Notes: generated by a model from the letters alone, not told the origin. 33,580 nt of DNA from an uncultured Porphyromonadaceae bacterium (GCA_947166165.1 CAMVDK010000003.1:1-33580), one strand, 5' to 3'; positions 12,228 to 21,188 are shown, counted from the stretch's first letter. Translations and numbers: made by a program.

Positions 12228-14126
12228 TCAGGTTTTGGGCGCACAGTAGGTGTCGTCGGCGTTGCGGACTAGGTAGCCCTCGTCGACCAGGAAGTCGACC
12301 ATCTTGCAGATGTCGTCGGCGGGGAAGGCCAGGGTGCGGATGAAGTCGGCCAGGGCGCGCGGATGCTGGCTGGCCATGTAGAGGATTCCCTGCTGCACAT
12401 CGGCGCTGGTGCTTTGCTGCCGTTGCCGCTGTTCGATGCAGAGGTCGCAGTGGCCGCAGTGGGCCTCGGTTTGCTCGCCGAAGTAGTTGAGCAATGTGAG
12501 TTCGCGGCAGCCGTCGGTGCTGTAGGCGTAGTGGATAACGGCTTCGATGCGTTGCTCCATGCGCTGCTTTTGCAGCTCGTAGACCTCGCGGGGCAGCAGC
12601 ACGTGGCGCGGCTCTTCGCGCGAGGTGGTGTAGGTGACGTAGGGCGTGCGCTTGCGGGGGATGTAGTGCAGGATGTGCATGCGCGTGAGCTCGAGCAGCG
12701 AGTCGTAGACGTGCTGCGCGTCGACCCCCGAGCGCATGGCAATCACGTCTTCGTTCACGTTCACATAGTCGGCAAACAGGCCGGTGTAGAGCCTGAGCAC
12801 GGCCATGAGCACGCGGTCGGCTCCGGGGGTGGTGGTGGGCAGGTTGTAGAGCTGGTCCTTGCGGGCGTCAATCATGATGCGCGACTGCGAGTCCATCTCC
12901 TCCACATAGTCGATGTAGCCGGCGGCGGTGAGGATGCGCAGGGCGTTGTGGGTGGGCAGAACGGGCAGCTTGTAGGTGCGGCAGAATAGGCCGAAGTTGA
13001 AGTCGTAGGTGCGGTCGTAGCCGCTGCCGAGGGCCACGCCGAGGAAGTTGCCGGTGAGCTCGTAGACGCGGCGGATGAACTGCTTGTCGGGGTATGCGTC
13101 GGCGAGGCGGCGGCGCAGGGTGCGGCGGTCGGTGGTGCTGACGAGCAGCACGGCGTAGGAGCGGCGCCCGTCGCGTCCGGCGCGTCCGGCTTCCTGGTAG
13201 TATTCCTCGAGCGAGCTGGGCACGTCGATGTGCACCACCACGCGCACGTCGGGCTTGTCGATGCCCATTCCGAAGGCGTTGGTGGCCACCATCACGCGGC
13301 ACTGGTCGCTCTTCCATCGGTTCTGCTTGTGGTTCTTGACCTCGGCGGCGAGGCCGGCATGATAGTAGTCGGCCGCGATGCCGCGCTGGCCGAGCTCGTC
13401 GCTCACCTGCTTGCAGCGCTTGCGGCTGCGGGTGTAGACAATGGCCGAGCCGGCCACCGAGTTGAGGATGTGCACCAGTTCGGCGGGCTTGTCGGTGGTG
13501 GGGCGGACCACGTAGGTGAGGTTGTCGCGCGCGAAACTCTTGCGCAGCACCACCGGCCGTTGCATTTCGAGCCGCTGCAGGATGTCGGCCTCCACCTGCT
13601 TGGTGGCGGTGGCGGTGAGGGCGAGCACGGGCACGCCGGGCAGCAGCGGGCGCACGCCCGCAATGCGCAGCAGCGAGGGGCGGAAGTCATGGCCCCACTG
13701 CGAGATGCAGTGCGCCTCGTCGACCACAATCAGGCACACGGGCATGAGGCGCAGCTGCTGGAGGAAGGCCGTGGAGGCCAAGCGCTCGGGCGACACGTAG
13801 AGGAACTTGCAGCCGCCGTAGCGGCAGCGCTCGTAGGTGCGCATCACCTCGGTGCGCGTGAGGCCGGAGCAGAGGTAGGCGGCCTTGATGTGGCGGGCGG
13901 GGGGGCCGTCCTCTGGGTCTTTCACCAGCGAGCCGATGGGGGCGTCCACCCGCTCCTGGCCGTCCCGCATGAGCGTGGGCACTTGGAGGGGGAGCGACTT
14001 GCCTCCGCCGGTGGGCATCAGGCCCAGGGTGTCGCGGCCGTCGAGCACCGAGGCGATGATTTCCTCTTGCAGGCCGCGGAAGGCGGGGTAGCCCCAGTGT
14101 TTTTTGAGTACGTCGAGTGCTGTCAT
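12228..14126 (-). CDS. recQ: ATP-dependent DNA helicase RecQ
   Basis: A 632-residue RecQ helicase. The start is MTALDVLKKHWGYPAFRGLQ, with motif 0 containing FRGLQ. Walker A is PTGGGKS (~40-46), Walker B DEAHCISQWGHDFRP (~136-150), motif III ALTATAT, motif V ATNAFGMGIDKPDVR, motif VI YYQEAGRAGRDG. An RQC-type zinc domain follows, with CR, CGHC and C (LTLLNYFGEQTEAHCGHCDL), then a winged-helix-like tail. No HRDC domain is seen. RecQ unwinds 3'-5' at forks and recombination ends. Oddly, the stretch just after Walker A (about residues 62-85) is far from the family consensus (KDPEDGPP in place of the usual KDQVDNLR) while both flanks are normal. It follows ybbR by 79 bases. Confidence 0.92.
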   Translation of the reverse strand: MTALDVLKKHWGYPAFRGLQEEIIASVLDGRDTLGLMPTGGGKSLPLQVPTLMRDGQERVDAPIGSLVKDPEDGPPARHIKAAYLCSGLTRTEVMRTYERCRYGGCKFLYVSPERLASTAFLQQLRLMPVCLIVVDEAHCISQWGHDFRPSLLRIAGVRPLLPGVPVLALTATATKQVEADILQRLEMQRPVVLRKSFARDNLTYVVRPTTDKPAELVHILNSVAGSAIVYTRSRKRCKQVSDELGQRGIAADYYHAGLAAEVKNHKQNRWKSDQCRVMVATNAFGMGIDKPDVRVVVHIDVPSSLEEYYQEAGRAGRDGRRSYAVLLVSTTDRRTLRRRLADAYPDKQFIRRVYELTGNFLGVALGSGYDRTYDFNFGLFCRTYKLPVLPTHNALRILTAAGYIDYVEEMDSQSRIMIDARKDQLYNLPTTTPGADRVLMAVLRLYTGLFADYVNVNEDVIAMRSGVDAQHVYDSLLELTRMHILHYIPRKRTPYVTYTTSREEPRHVLLPREVYELQKQRMEQRIEAVIHYAYSTDGCRELTLLNYFGEQTEAHCGHCDLCIEQRQRQQSTSADVQQGILYMASQHPRALADFIRTLAFPADDICKMVDFLVDEGYLVRNADDTYCAPKT

Positions 14127-14205
14127 GGTGTCGTGCGATTCGGGATTGGGGGCATGTGGCGGGCTGCGGCGAGGCTCTTTGGCCCGCGGGCGCAGCTGCG
14201 CGCGC

Positions 14206-15177
14206 TCACTTCTTCTCGATGATGTATTCCACGCTGTCGGTCATCGGGGTCACGTCGTGGAACACGCCCGAGGCCTCGCCCACCTGCACAGCGGCCTTGT
14301 TGCCGGCGGTGGTGAGGTCGATGGTGTTGTAGTCCACCACGAGAGTCACCACGCCGTCGGTGGAGCGCACGAGGCTCTCGGGAGCGTAGTAGTGCACGTC
14401 GACGCTAGCCGGGAAAAAGACGATGCTGACGCCCGGCGGGGCGTTGCGCACCACCACGGGCACCGTTTTGGTGACGGGCCGGAGCTTCTCAATGGGCACA
14501 ACCACGGCCACCGACGACGGCTCGACCACAGCACCCTTGACGGGCGAGATGTGCACGGTGCGGCGCAGTGTGTCGCGTAGGTCGGTCTCCTTGACGTGGT
14601 AGGTGTACACCTCGTTGATTTGCTTGAGCGTCTTGGAGTCGGCGAAGACGATCACCGAGTCGGTGCTGTGCTCCACAAAGCCGTTCTGCACAAAGGTGGC
14701 GGCCGGAGTGGCCACGATGTCGTACTTGACGGGCACGCGCTTGCTGTGCTCGCTGTAGCGCGCGGTGATGCTTTCGGGCAGGATGATGATTTCCTGCGGT
14801 TGGGCGCCGAGCAGGCGCACGATGGCTTTGCGCAGATGGGCGGCGTCGTACTTGAAAGTGCCCTCGCCCTCGGCGGCGTCGACGGCGATGGTGAGCCGGG
14901 GCACCTGGCCGAACATGGCACGCAAGAAGAAGCGCCCGCGCTCCTTGATGGTGACCGTGATGGTGTCGGGCACCGGCGTGAGAAACCGCGCGCTGGCGGG
15001 CAGGCGGTATTCCACGGGTATCTCGATGCTGCGCGTCATGTACTCGCCTGCGGTGAGAAACGCCCAAAAGGCGGCCGAGATGACCACAAAGCTCAGGTAG
15101 AGAAGGATGGAACGCGTGCGGTTGGAACCGATGCGCGGATGCTTGAGCTGCCGATATTTTTCGGACCAGAAACTCAC
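14206..15177 (-). CDS. YbbR-like domain protein
   Basis: A 323-residue protein with a short basic N-terminus, one membrane helix (ILLYLSFVVISAAFWAFL, ~24-41) and an extracytoplasmic region of YbbR-like repeats. Strand patterns such as IPVEYRLPASARFL, VKYDIVATPAATFVQNG and KTVPVVVRNAPPGV fit. In Firmicutes, YbbR (CdaR) regulates the diadenylate cyclase CdaA. In Bacteroidetes the role is less clear. It overlaps yajC by four bases (ATGA, 15174-15177). In many Bacteroidetes this gene is followed by coaE; here recQ follows. Confidence 0.85.
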   Translation of the reverse strand: MSFWSEKYRQLKHPRIGSNRTRSILLYLSFVVISAAFWAFLTAGEYMTRSIEIPVEYRLPASARFLTPVPDTITVTIKERGRFFLRAMFGQVPRLTIAVDAAEGEGTFKYDAAHLRKAIVRLLGAQPQEIIILPESITARYSEHSKRVPVKYDIVATPAATFVQNGFVEHSTDSVIVFADSKTLKQINEVYTYHVKETDLRDTLRRTVHISPVKGAVVEPSSVAVVVPIEKLRPVTKTVPVVVRNAPPGVSIVFFPASVDVHYYAPESLVRSTDGVVTLVVDYNTIDLTTAGNKAAVQVGEASGVFHDVTPMTDSVEYIIEKK

Positions 15178-15521
15178 TGCTGCTCTTTGGGATTTGAACC
15201 GGTTTCGTTCACGTCTTGCATCGACTGGTAGATGGAGCTGATGTCGACCTTGATGCGCACGCCGTCGGCCACCTCAAGGATGACGGCTTTCTCCTTCACC
15301 TCGCGGATGCGTCCGTAGATGCCGCCGGCGGTCATGACCTTGTCGCCGTTCTTGAGCGAGGAGCGGAACTCGGTGATTTTTTTCTGTTTCTGCGATTGCG
15401 GACGGATCATAAAAAAATAAAAAATCACAATCAGGATGGCAATCATGATGAGCGTGCTCCAGCCGCTGCCGGCAGCACCGCCGCTCGGGGCGGCATCCAA
15501 GAGAAGGTAGTTGAGTAACAT
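15174..15521 (-). CDS. yajC: Preprotein translocase accessory subunit YajC
   Basis: A 115-residue single-pass membrane protein of the YajC family. The membrane helix is TLIMIAILIVIFYFFMIRPQ, directly followed by the family hallmark RPQSQKQKK, then LKNGDKVMTAGGIYGRIREV and VILEVADGVRIKVDISSI. YajC associates with SecDF and the SecYEG channel in the inner membrane. A glycine/serine-rich N-terminal stretch (PSGGAAGSGWS) precedes the helix. It lies 21 bases after nusB and overlaps ybbR by four bases, so the three are one transcript. Confidence 0.95.
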   Translation of the reverse strand: MLLNYLLLDAAPSGGAAGSGWSTLIMIAILIVIFYFFMIRPQSQKQKKITEFRSSLKNGDKVMTAGGIYGRIREVKEKAVILEVADGVRIKVDISSIYQSMQDVNETGSNPKEQQ

Positions 15522-15542
15522 ATGTGTATAAATTATTGGAAA

Positions 15543-16481
15543 TTACGAATTCAATTCGGGCCGCAATCCTTGCTCGCGCAGGTGCACCAGGGCGGCGTTG
15601 AGCACTCCGTTGACAAATCGGCCGCTGTTGGGCGTGCTGAACGTCTTGGCCAGTTCGATATACTCGTTGAGCGTGACCACTGTGGGAATGGAGTCGAAGC
15701 CCTTAAGCTCGGTGATGGCCATGCTCATGATCAGGCGGTCCATGAGCGCGACGCGGTCGTTGTTCCAGCGTTCGGTGTGCACAAGGCTGTCGATGAGCGC
15801 GTTGTTGTCGTCGTACTGCCGTATGGAGCACTCAAGCAGGTCGGGGCCGAAACGGCTGTCTTCGTCATTGGCAAACATGGGGAACAGCGGTTCGGGGTCG
15901 TTGCGCTCGATGCGCTGCATGGTTTTGATGGCGAAATCGACCATCACGTCGATGTCCTCGCTGCTCCAATGCATCGAGCGGGCCTCGACGGTGTCGGCAA
16001 ACAGCTGGTCCTCGGCCAGCACGTCGCGCAGCAGTGTGACCCACAGCTGGCAGTCGTCGTGCAGGGTGGCCTGCTCGAGGGCCATATAGTCGGCATAAGG
16101 CTCGCTGTGGAGCACGCGGTCGAGCATCGACCTGAGGAAGATGATGTCGTCCCAGGCCACGAGGTGGTCGCGGCAGAATCGGTTGAACTCCTCGTTCTGC
16201 CGCAGGGCCTGCGCCAGACGGTTGTCCACAAAGCGGGTGTCGGGGTTGAGATCCTGCTCGGTGGGCAAGAATTTGTGCTTGGCGTCGTCGAGGCGGCGGT
16301 CCTGCAAGTCGGTGAGTTCTACCACCAGGTGGAGCAGATAGTAGTAGAGCTCGTGCGACTTCTGGAAGGCGGTGTCGAGTTCGGCCTGGGCTTGTTCGGG
16401 CGTGCGGCCGGCGGGCTTGGTGAGCCTATAGCTGTAGAAGCACTGCAGCGCTTTAACCCTGATGAGGATGCGGTTGATCAT
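15543..16481 (-). CDS. nusB: Transcription antitermination factor NusB
   Basis: A 312-residue protein in the long Bacteroidetes form of NusB. The chosen start is ATG 16481 (MINRILIRVKALQCFYSYRL), close to the promoter; upstream in-frame codons would cross the promoter. The N-terminal half is an additional helical domain. The classic NusB fold is in the C-terminal half: DVMVDFAIKTM, the central helices, and WNNDRVALMDRLIMSMAITE followed by IPTVVTLNEYIELAKTFS and FVNGVLNAALVHLR. NusB with NusE/S10 binds the boxA RNA of rRNA leaders to prevent early termination. First gene of nusB-yajC-ybbR. Confidence 0.93.
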   Translation of the reverse strand: MINRILIRVKALQCFYSYRLTKPAGRTPEQAQAELDTAFQKSHELYYYLLHLVVELTDLQDRRLDDAKHKFLPTEQDLNPDTRFVDNRLAQALRQNEEFNRFCRDHLVAWDDIIFLRSMLDRVLHSEPYADYMALEQATLHDDCQLWVTLLRDVLAEDQLFADTVEARSMHWSSEDIDVMVDFAIKTMQRIERNDPEPLFPMFANDEDSRFGPDLLECSIRQYDDNNALIDSLVHTERWNNDRVALMDRLIMSMAITELKGFDSIPTVVTLNEYIELAKTFSTPNSGRFVNGVLNAALVHLREQGLRPELNS

Positions 16482-16511
16482 TTTGCGATAATGGATGAAT
16501 AAATGGTGGTG

Positions 16512-16542
16512 CAAAGTTACAACATATTGCCGAAACGGCAAA
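16512..16542 (-). promoter_or_regulatory. Promoter of nusB-yajC-ybbR
   Basis: Minus-strand TAACTTTG (plus CAAAGTTA, 16512-16519) is an exact -7 element, and TTTG (plus CAAA, 16539-16542) lies 19 bases upstream as the -33 element. The start site near 16505 gives a leader of about 25 bases before the nusB ATG. Confidence 0.75.
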
Positions 16543-16578
16543 ATGCGCCGTTGGCGGAGTGGGGGAGCGCGCGAGCGT

Positions 16579-17361
16579 TCAGTCCACGCGCTGGTTGTCG
16601 AGCAGTCGCTGCCGCACGACCTCGTAGATCATGATGCCGGCGGCCACCGACACGTTGAGCGAGCGGATGTTGCCGAACTCCGGGATGGCCACGCGGTGCT
16701 GGCACAGCCGCTCCACCTCGGGCGAGATGCCGCGGTCTTCGGCTCCGAGCACAAGGGCCACCGGGCCTGTGTAGCTGACGGCGGTGTAGGGTTCTGCCCC
16801 CTCGCCGCTGGTGCCCACGATGGCGAAGCCGCTGTCGCGCAGATAGCGCAGCGCCGCCACAAGGTTGCTTTGCCGGCACACGGGCAGATAGTTGAGTGCT
16901 CCGGCCGAGGTCTTGACCGCGTCGGGCGTGGCTCCCACACTGCCGTGCTGCGGGATGACGATTGCACTGGCTCCGGCACACTCGCAGGTGCGGGCGATGG
17001 CACCGAAGTTGCGCACGTCGGTCACTCCGTCGAGCACGACCAGAAAGGGGTTGTCGCCCTGCTCGTAGAGCGTGGGCACGAGTTGCTCCACCGTGCAATA
17101 GTCGACGGCGGCCATGAGCGCCAACGCCCCCTGGTGGTTCTTGCGGGTGACGCGGTTGATGCGCTCCTCAGGCACTCGCTGCACGGGCACCGAGGCGGCG
17201 CGGGCCTTGTCGATGAGTTCGGCCACCAGGTCGCCGCGCAGGTCGCGGCGGAGCAGGATCTTGTCGATGGGGCGGCCGGAGTCGATGGCCTCGATCACGG
17301 CGTGAAGGCCATACACATAGTGTTGCGACGGGGTGGGGTGGGTATCGGTGTTGGTCATCAT
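16579..17361 (-). CDS. rlmB: TrmH/RlmB-family rRNA 2'-O-methyltransferase
   Basis: A 260-residue SpoU/TrmH enzyme. The substrate-binding N-terminal domain starts at HYVYGLHAVIEAIDSGRPID and includes RVTRKNHQGALALM. The catalytic trefoil-knot domain has motif 1 LDGVTDVRNFGAIARTCECA, motif 2 LVLGAEDRGIS, and motif 3 IPEFGNIRSLNVSVAAGIMI. The arginine in DVRNFGAI and the serine/asparagine in RSLNVSVA are the expected active residues. RlmB methylates the ribose of G2251 in 23S rRNA in E. coli; the Bacteroidetes target is probably the same. It overlaps recN by four bases (17358-17361). Confidence 0.9.
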   Translation of the reverse strand: MMTNTDTHPTPSQHYVYGLHAVIEAIDSGRPIDKILLRRDLRGDLVAELIDKARAASVPVQRVPEERINRVTRKNHQGALALMAAVDYCTVEQLVPTLYEQGDNPFLVVLDGVTDVRNFGAIARTCECAGASAIVIPQHGSVGATPDAVKTSAGALNYLPVCRQSNLVAALRYLRDSGFAIVGTSGEGAEPYTAVSYTGPVALVLGAEDRGISPEVERLCQHRVAIPEFGNIRSLNVSVAAGIMIYEVVRQRLLDNQRVD

Positions 17362-19034
17362 TTGGTTGTGTTTTGGCTGATGAGCGATTGGGCGTTGCGG
17401 ATGGCGGCCTCGTCGAGCTGGCGACCGCTGAGCATGCGGGCTATCTCGAGCACGTGCTGCTCATCGTCGAGGCGGCGGATGGACGTCAGCGTGGAGTCGG
17501 CCTCGTCGGTCTTGTAGACCTGGTAGTGGTGCTGGCCGTGCGAGGCCACTTGCGGCAGGTGGGTGATGGCAATCACCTGTATCGAGCGCGCTATGCCGGC
17601 CATCATGGCACCGATGCGGCTGGCCACATCGCCCGACACGCCGGTGTCGACCTCGTCGAAAATGATGGTGGGCAGGTTCATGGTGCTGGCTATGATGGCT
17701 TTGATGCATAGCATGATGCGCGACATCTCGCCGCCCGACGCGGTGTCGCGCAGCGGCATGGGCGCCTGGTTCTTGTTGAAGGCCATCATGAAGTCGACGG
17801 CATCGGCTCCGCTGGCCGTCAGCGCGGTGGCGCTGAAGTCGACGTGGAAGCGCAGGTTTTTCAGCCCCAGCTCGGTGGCCATGGGCAGTAGTTGCTGCTC
17901 GAATTGGGCGGCCGCTTGCTGGCGGCCTTCGGTCAGGCGGCAGGCCAGCGCGGTGGCCTCGCTGCGGAGCGCGTCGACCTGTGCCTGACGCTGGGCGAGC
18001 TGCTCGTCGGCGCCGTCGATGGCGGCCAGACGGGCTTCGTAGTCGTGCTGCAAGTCGAGCAGGGCGTCGACCGAGTCGGCTCCGAGTTTGCGCTCCAGGT
18101 CGTAGATTTCGCCCAACCGGGTTTCGACGCGCTCGAGTTGCTCGGGGTCGGACTCGAGGGTGGCCAGCAGGTCCTGCACGGTGGCGGCGATGTCCTTGAG
18201 TTCGATGAGCGTGGCGCTGGTGCGCTGGCTCAGTTCGGCGGCTTCGGGGAGCATGGTCTCGAGCTGCGCGAGTTGCGAGGCCGACTGCTTGAGTCGCGAC
18301 AGCATCGAGCCGCCGCCGTCGGTGTCGTCGCCGTCGATGTCGTTGTGCACGAGCCAGAGCGTCTGCTTGATGTGGCTGGAGCCAGCCAGTCGCCGTTGCA
18401 GGGCCTCGAGCTGCTGGTCTTCGCCGGGGGTGAGGCGCATCTGCTGCAGTTGGTTGCATTGGAAGGCGATGTAGTCGTGCTCGGCCTGCGCCTGGGCGAG
18501 CTGCCGCCGCATTTTCTCCAGGTCGCGCTCGGCCTGAGTGAGCTGCTGGTAGGTCTGGGCGTACTGGTCGAGCAGCGGCTGGTGATGGGCGATGGTGTCG
18601 AGGATGCGCAGCTGGAAGGCCGCAGTGGCGAGCAGCATGTTGCTGTGCTGCGAGTGGATGTCGACCAGCCGTGTGGCGAGCTGCTTGAGCGTGGCCAGCT
18701 GCACGGGGGTGTCGTTGACAAAGGCCCTCGACCGTCCGCCAGCCCCCACCTCGCGGCGCAGGATGCACTCGGGGCAGTAGTCCACGTCGATTTCGTCGAA
18801 GTAGGGTTCGAGCCCGAAGCCGTCGACGGCGAAGGTGGCCTCGACCACGGTTTTGGCCTGCTTGTCGCGGATGGCCTGTGCGCTGGCGCGCTCGCCCAGG
18901 ATGAGCGACAGCGCGCCTAGGATGATGGATTTTCCGGCCCCTGTCTCGCCGGTGATGATGGTGAGCCCGGGGTCGAAGGTCACCTCAAGGTGGTCGATGA
19001 GCGCATAGTTGCTGATGTGGAGCGTGGTGAGCAT
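17358..19034 (-). CDS. recN: DNA repair protein RecN
   Basis: A 558-residue SMC-like ATPase of the usual RecN size. Walker A is GETGAGKSIILGALSLILGE (~30-49). The ERASAQAIRDKQA segment and a first coiled coil (LTQAERDLEKMRRQLAQAQA) follow, then the central coiled-coil return. The C-terminal lobe has LRDTASGGEMSRIMLCIKAI (signature motif) and Walker B TIIFDEVDTGVSG, and near the end the D-loop/H-switch AITHLPQVASHGQHHYQVYK. RecN binds and tethers broken DNA ends. Some residues in the middle are glycine/aspartate-rich (DIDGDDTDGGGS). It is part of the dnaN-to-rlmB run. Confidence 0.95.
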   Translation of the reverse strand: MLTTLHISNYALIDHLEVTFDPGLTIITGETGAGKSIILGALSLILGERASAQAIRDKQAKTVVEATFAVDGFGLEPYFDEIDVDYCPECILRREVGAGGRSRAFVNDTPVQLATLKQLATRLVDIHSQHSNMLLATAAFQLRILDTIAHHQPLLDQYAQTYQQLTQAERDLEKMRRQLAQAQAEHDYIAFQCNQLQQMRLTPGEDQQLEALQRRLAGSSHIKQTLWLVHNDIDGDDTDGGGSMLSRLKQSASQLAQLETMLPEAAELSQRTSATLIELKDIAATVQDLLATLESDPEQLERVETRLGEIYDLERKLGADSVDALLDLQHDYEARLAAIDGADEQLAQRQAQVDALRSEATALACRLTEGRQQAAAQFEQQLLPMATELGLKNLRFHVDFSATALTASGADAVDFMMAFNKNQAPMPLRDTASGGEMSRIMLCIKAIIASTMNLPTIIFDEVDTGVSGDVASRIGAMMAGIARSIQVIAITHLPQVASHGQHHYQVYKTDEADSTLTSIRRLDDEQHVLEIARMLSGRQLDEAAIRNAQSLISQNTTK

Positions 19035-19069
19035 GAATCAGGATGAAGCGTGTGGTGGCGTGCGGGGCG

Positions 19070-19978
19070 TCAGAACGTGTCGTCCGACACTTTTTTGATT
19101 TTGTCGAGGCGTTCGAGGTCAGTGGGGTAGATGGGGTAGAGGGTCTCATAGACGCTCTCCTTTTCGCTTGAGTTGGCCTTGCTGTAGATGTTGACCAGCT
19201 CGTCCAACTTGGCGTCGCGGAACATCGACAGGCACACGCTCATCGAGTTGGCGTCGTAGATTTTCTTGAGCGTTTCGAGCTGCTTGGTGATGTTGGCGCG
19301 GCCCTTGTCGACGCTCACCACCATCTGGTCGAGACCCTGCCGGTGGTACTGGTAGAGCACCTCGCGAATGCCGGCGGTCTGCGAGTCGGTGAAGGCGCTG
19401 ATGACAGCCGAGCGGTTTTTGGTGTCCTCGAAAGCCCTCCATCCCGTCTCGCCCGAGCCTTGGGCCAGCCGCACCACGTTGGCGGCCTTCTCGTAGTAGG
19501 GGTCGCCGCCGTTCGGCGCGAAGGTGTCGAAGTCCATGGCGATGATCAGATAGGCGTAGAAGTTGAGGATGGCCGTGAGGTTGCTCTGCATCTCCTGCTC
19601 GTTGAACGTGAGCGGGTCGTTCTCCATGTAGGTGAAGTCGATTTTGGTGTCCTTGAAGTTGATCACCGTGGTGGTGTAGGAGCTGTTGTAGACGGGCCGC
19701 TGCGACTGTATCTGCAGGTCGCCTTTCATTTCGCCGGTGCCGTCGTTGTACTCCGAAATGGTGAAAAAGAGCTTGCACACGATGCGCTCGTTGTAGCCAA
19801 ACTGGGCGTCGGTCCACTTGGTTGTGTTCATATAGTCGGAAATGGCCTGCTGCAGGGTGTTGAACACGTCTTTGTTGACGTTTCCCACCTTGCTGGCGTT
19901 GACCTCGACGGTGCAGTTGAGCTCCTGGGCTTCGTCCTGCGCCCACGCTGCGGCGGCGATGAGAAATCTTCTACGCAT
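19070..19978 (-). CDS. DUF4835 family exported protein
   Basis: The ATG at 19978 (MRRRFLIAAAAWAQDEAQEL) is chosen because it overlaps the coaBC stop by eight bases and gives a signal peptide; it is unusually short (cleavage near AWA-Q). The 302-residue protein then reads NCTVEVNASKVGNVNKDVFN, TLQQAISDYMNTTKWTDAQF and NLTAILNFYAYLIIAMDFDT, the pattern of DUF4835, a Bacteroidetes-only family. Its place between coaBC and recN is conserved in the phylum. The function is unknown; the protein is probably periplasmic. Confidence 0.88.
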   Translation of the reverse strand: MRRRFLIAAAAWAQDEAQELNCTVEVNASKVGNVNKDVFNTLQQAISDYMNTTKWTDAQFGYNERIVCKLFFTISEYNDGTGEMKGDLQIQSQRPVYNSSYTTTVINFKDTKIDFTYMENDPLTFNEQEMQSNLTAILNFYAYLIIAMDFDTFAPNGGDPYYEKAANVVRLAQGSGETGWRAFEDTKNRSAVISAFTDSQTAGIREVLYQYHRQGLDQMVVSVDKGRANITKQLETLKKIYDANSMSVCLSMFRDAKLDELVNIYSKANSSEKESVYETLYPIYPTDLERLDKIKKVSDDTF

Positions 19979-21188
19979 TTTTCTGACTGAGGATGAGTTG
20001 ATGTATGGCATCGACAACGTCGGCGGCCACCTCGCGCTTGTTCTTGAGCGGGTAGGGGGTCTGCCGGCCGTCGGCGGTGATGATGGTCACGCGGTTGGTG
20101 TCGACCTGGAATCCGGCCTGGGGGTCGCGCAGTGAGTTGAGCACGATCATGTCGAGGTGCTTGCGCTGGAGCTTGCCCAGGGCGTTGGCCTGCTCGTTGT
20201 CGGTTTCGAGCGCGAAGCCCACGGTGATTTGCCCCGGTCGCTTGGCCTGGCCGGTGGCCAGGGCGATGTCGGGATTGGGCACCAGGCGCAGCACGGGAGG
20301 CTCGTTGCCTTCGCGCTTGATTTTGTGCTGTGCCACGTTGTCGACACGGTAGTCGGCCACAGCGGCGCAGAGGATGGCCACGTCGGCCTGGCCAAAGGCG
20401 GCCAGGGTGGCCTGTAGCATCTGCTCGGCGCTCTCCACATCAACGCGCTCGATGGCCGGGTGGCGCGTGGACAGGCTCACCGGGCCAGCCACCAGGGTGA
20501 CCTGCGCGCCGCGCGCCGCACACTCCTCGGCCAGGGCAAAGCCCATCTTGCCGCTGGAGAAGTTGCTGATGTACCGCACCGGGTCGATGCGCTCCACGGT
20601 GGGCCCGGCGGTGATGACCACGCGCCGGCCCGCCAGGTCTTGCCCTCTGGCGAAGAAGTCGTCGAGCACGAGCACAATGTTCTCCGGCTCTTCCATGCGG
20701 CCTTTGCCTATCAAGTGGCTGGCCAGCTCGCCCTCGGCCGGCTCGATGATGTGGTTGCCATAGCTGCGGAGCAGCTCCAGGTTGCGCACGGTGGACGGAT
20801 GCCGCATCATGTCGAGGTCCATGGCCGGGGCCACAAACACCGGCGCTTTGGCCGAGAGATAGGTGGTGACGAGCATGTTGTCGGCCACGCCGTTGGCCAT
20901 CTTGCCGATGGTGGAGGCGGTGGCGGGGGCCACCACCATGGCGTCGGCCCACAGACCCAGGTCCACATGGCTGTTCCACTGGCCGGTGTTGGCGGTGAAA
21001 AACTCGCTGATCACGGGCCGGCCGCTGAGTGTGGACAGCGTGACGGGCGTGATGAACTCGCGCGCGTTGGGTGTCATGACCACTTGCACCTCGGCGCCGG
21101 CTTTGACGAGCAAGCGCACCAACGTGGCCGTCTTGAAGGCAGCTATTCCGCCAGTGATTCCAACTATGATATGCTTATCCTTGAGCAT
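19971..21188 (-). CDS. coaBC: Bifunctional phosphopantothenoylcysteine decarboxylase/synthetase
   Basis: A 405-residue CoaBC (Dfp). The N-terminal flavoprotein CoaC domain has GITGGIAAFKTATLVRLLVK, the active-site His in NSHVDLG, and PAMDLDMMRHPSTV. The usual asparagine of PAMN reads aspartate here, which deserves a look because that Asn contacts substrate. The CoaB domain begins at RRVVITAGPTVERIDPVRYI and SNFSSGKMGFALAEECAARG, followed by CAAVADYRV and the KIKRE lysines, then the dimer segment. The enzyme makes 4'-phosphopantetheine from phosphopantothenate, cysteine and CTP. It lies five bases after the exonuclease gene. Confidence 0.95.
   Translation of the reverse strand: MLKDKHIIVGITGGIAAFKTATLVRLLVKAGAEVQVVMTPNAREFITPVTLSTLSGRPVISEFFTANTGQWNSHVDLGLWADAMVVAPATASTIGKMANGVADNMLVTTYLSAKAPVFVAPAMDLDMMRHPSTVRNLELLRSYGNHIIEPAEGELASHLIGKGRMEEPENIVLVLDDFFARGQDLAGRRVVITAGPTVERIDPVRYISNFSSGKMGFALAEECAARGAQVTLVAGPVSLSTRHPAIERVDVESAEQMLQATLAAFGQADVAILCAAVADYRVDNVAQHKIKREGNEPPVLRLVPNPDIALATGQAKRPGQITVGFALETDNEQANALGKLQRKHLDMIVLNSLRDPQAGFQVDTNRVTIITADGRQTPYPLKNKREVAADVVDAIHQLILSQKNA

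Noticed and set aside
12216..12230. TGACG-TTTTG-CGTCA hairpin as a recQ terminator
   Set aside because: The stem has only five pairs, overlaps the recQ stop codon and has no T run after it on the minus strand.
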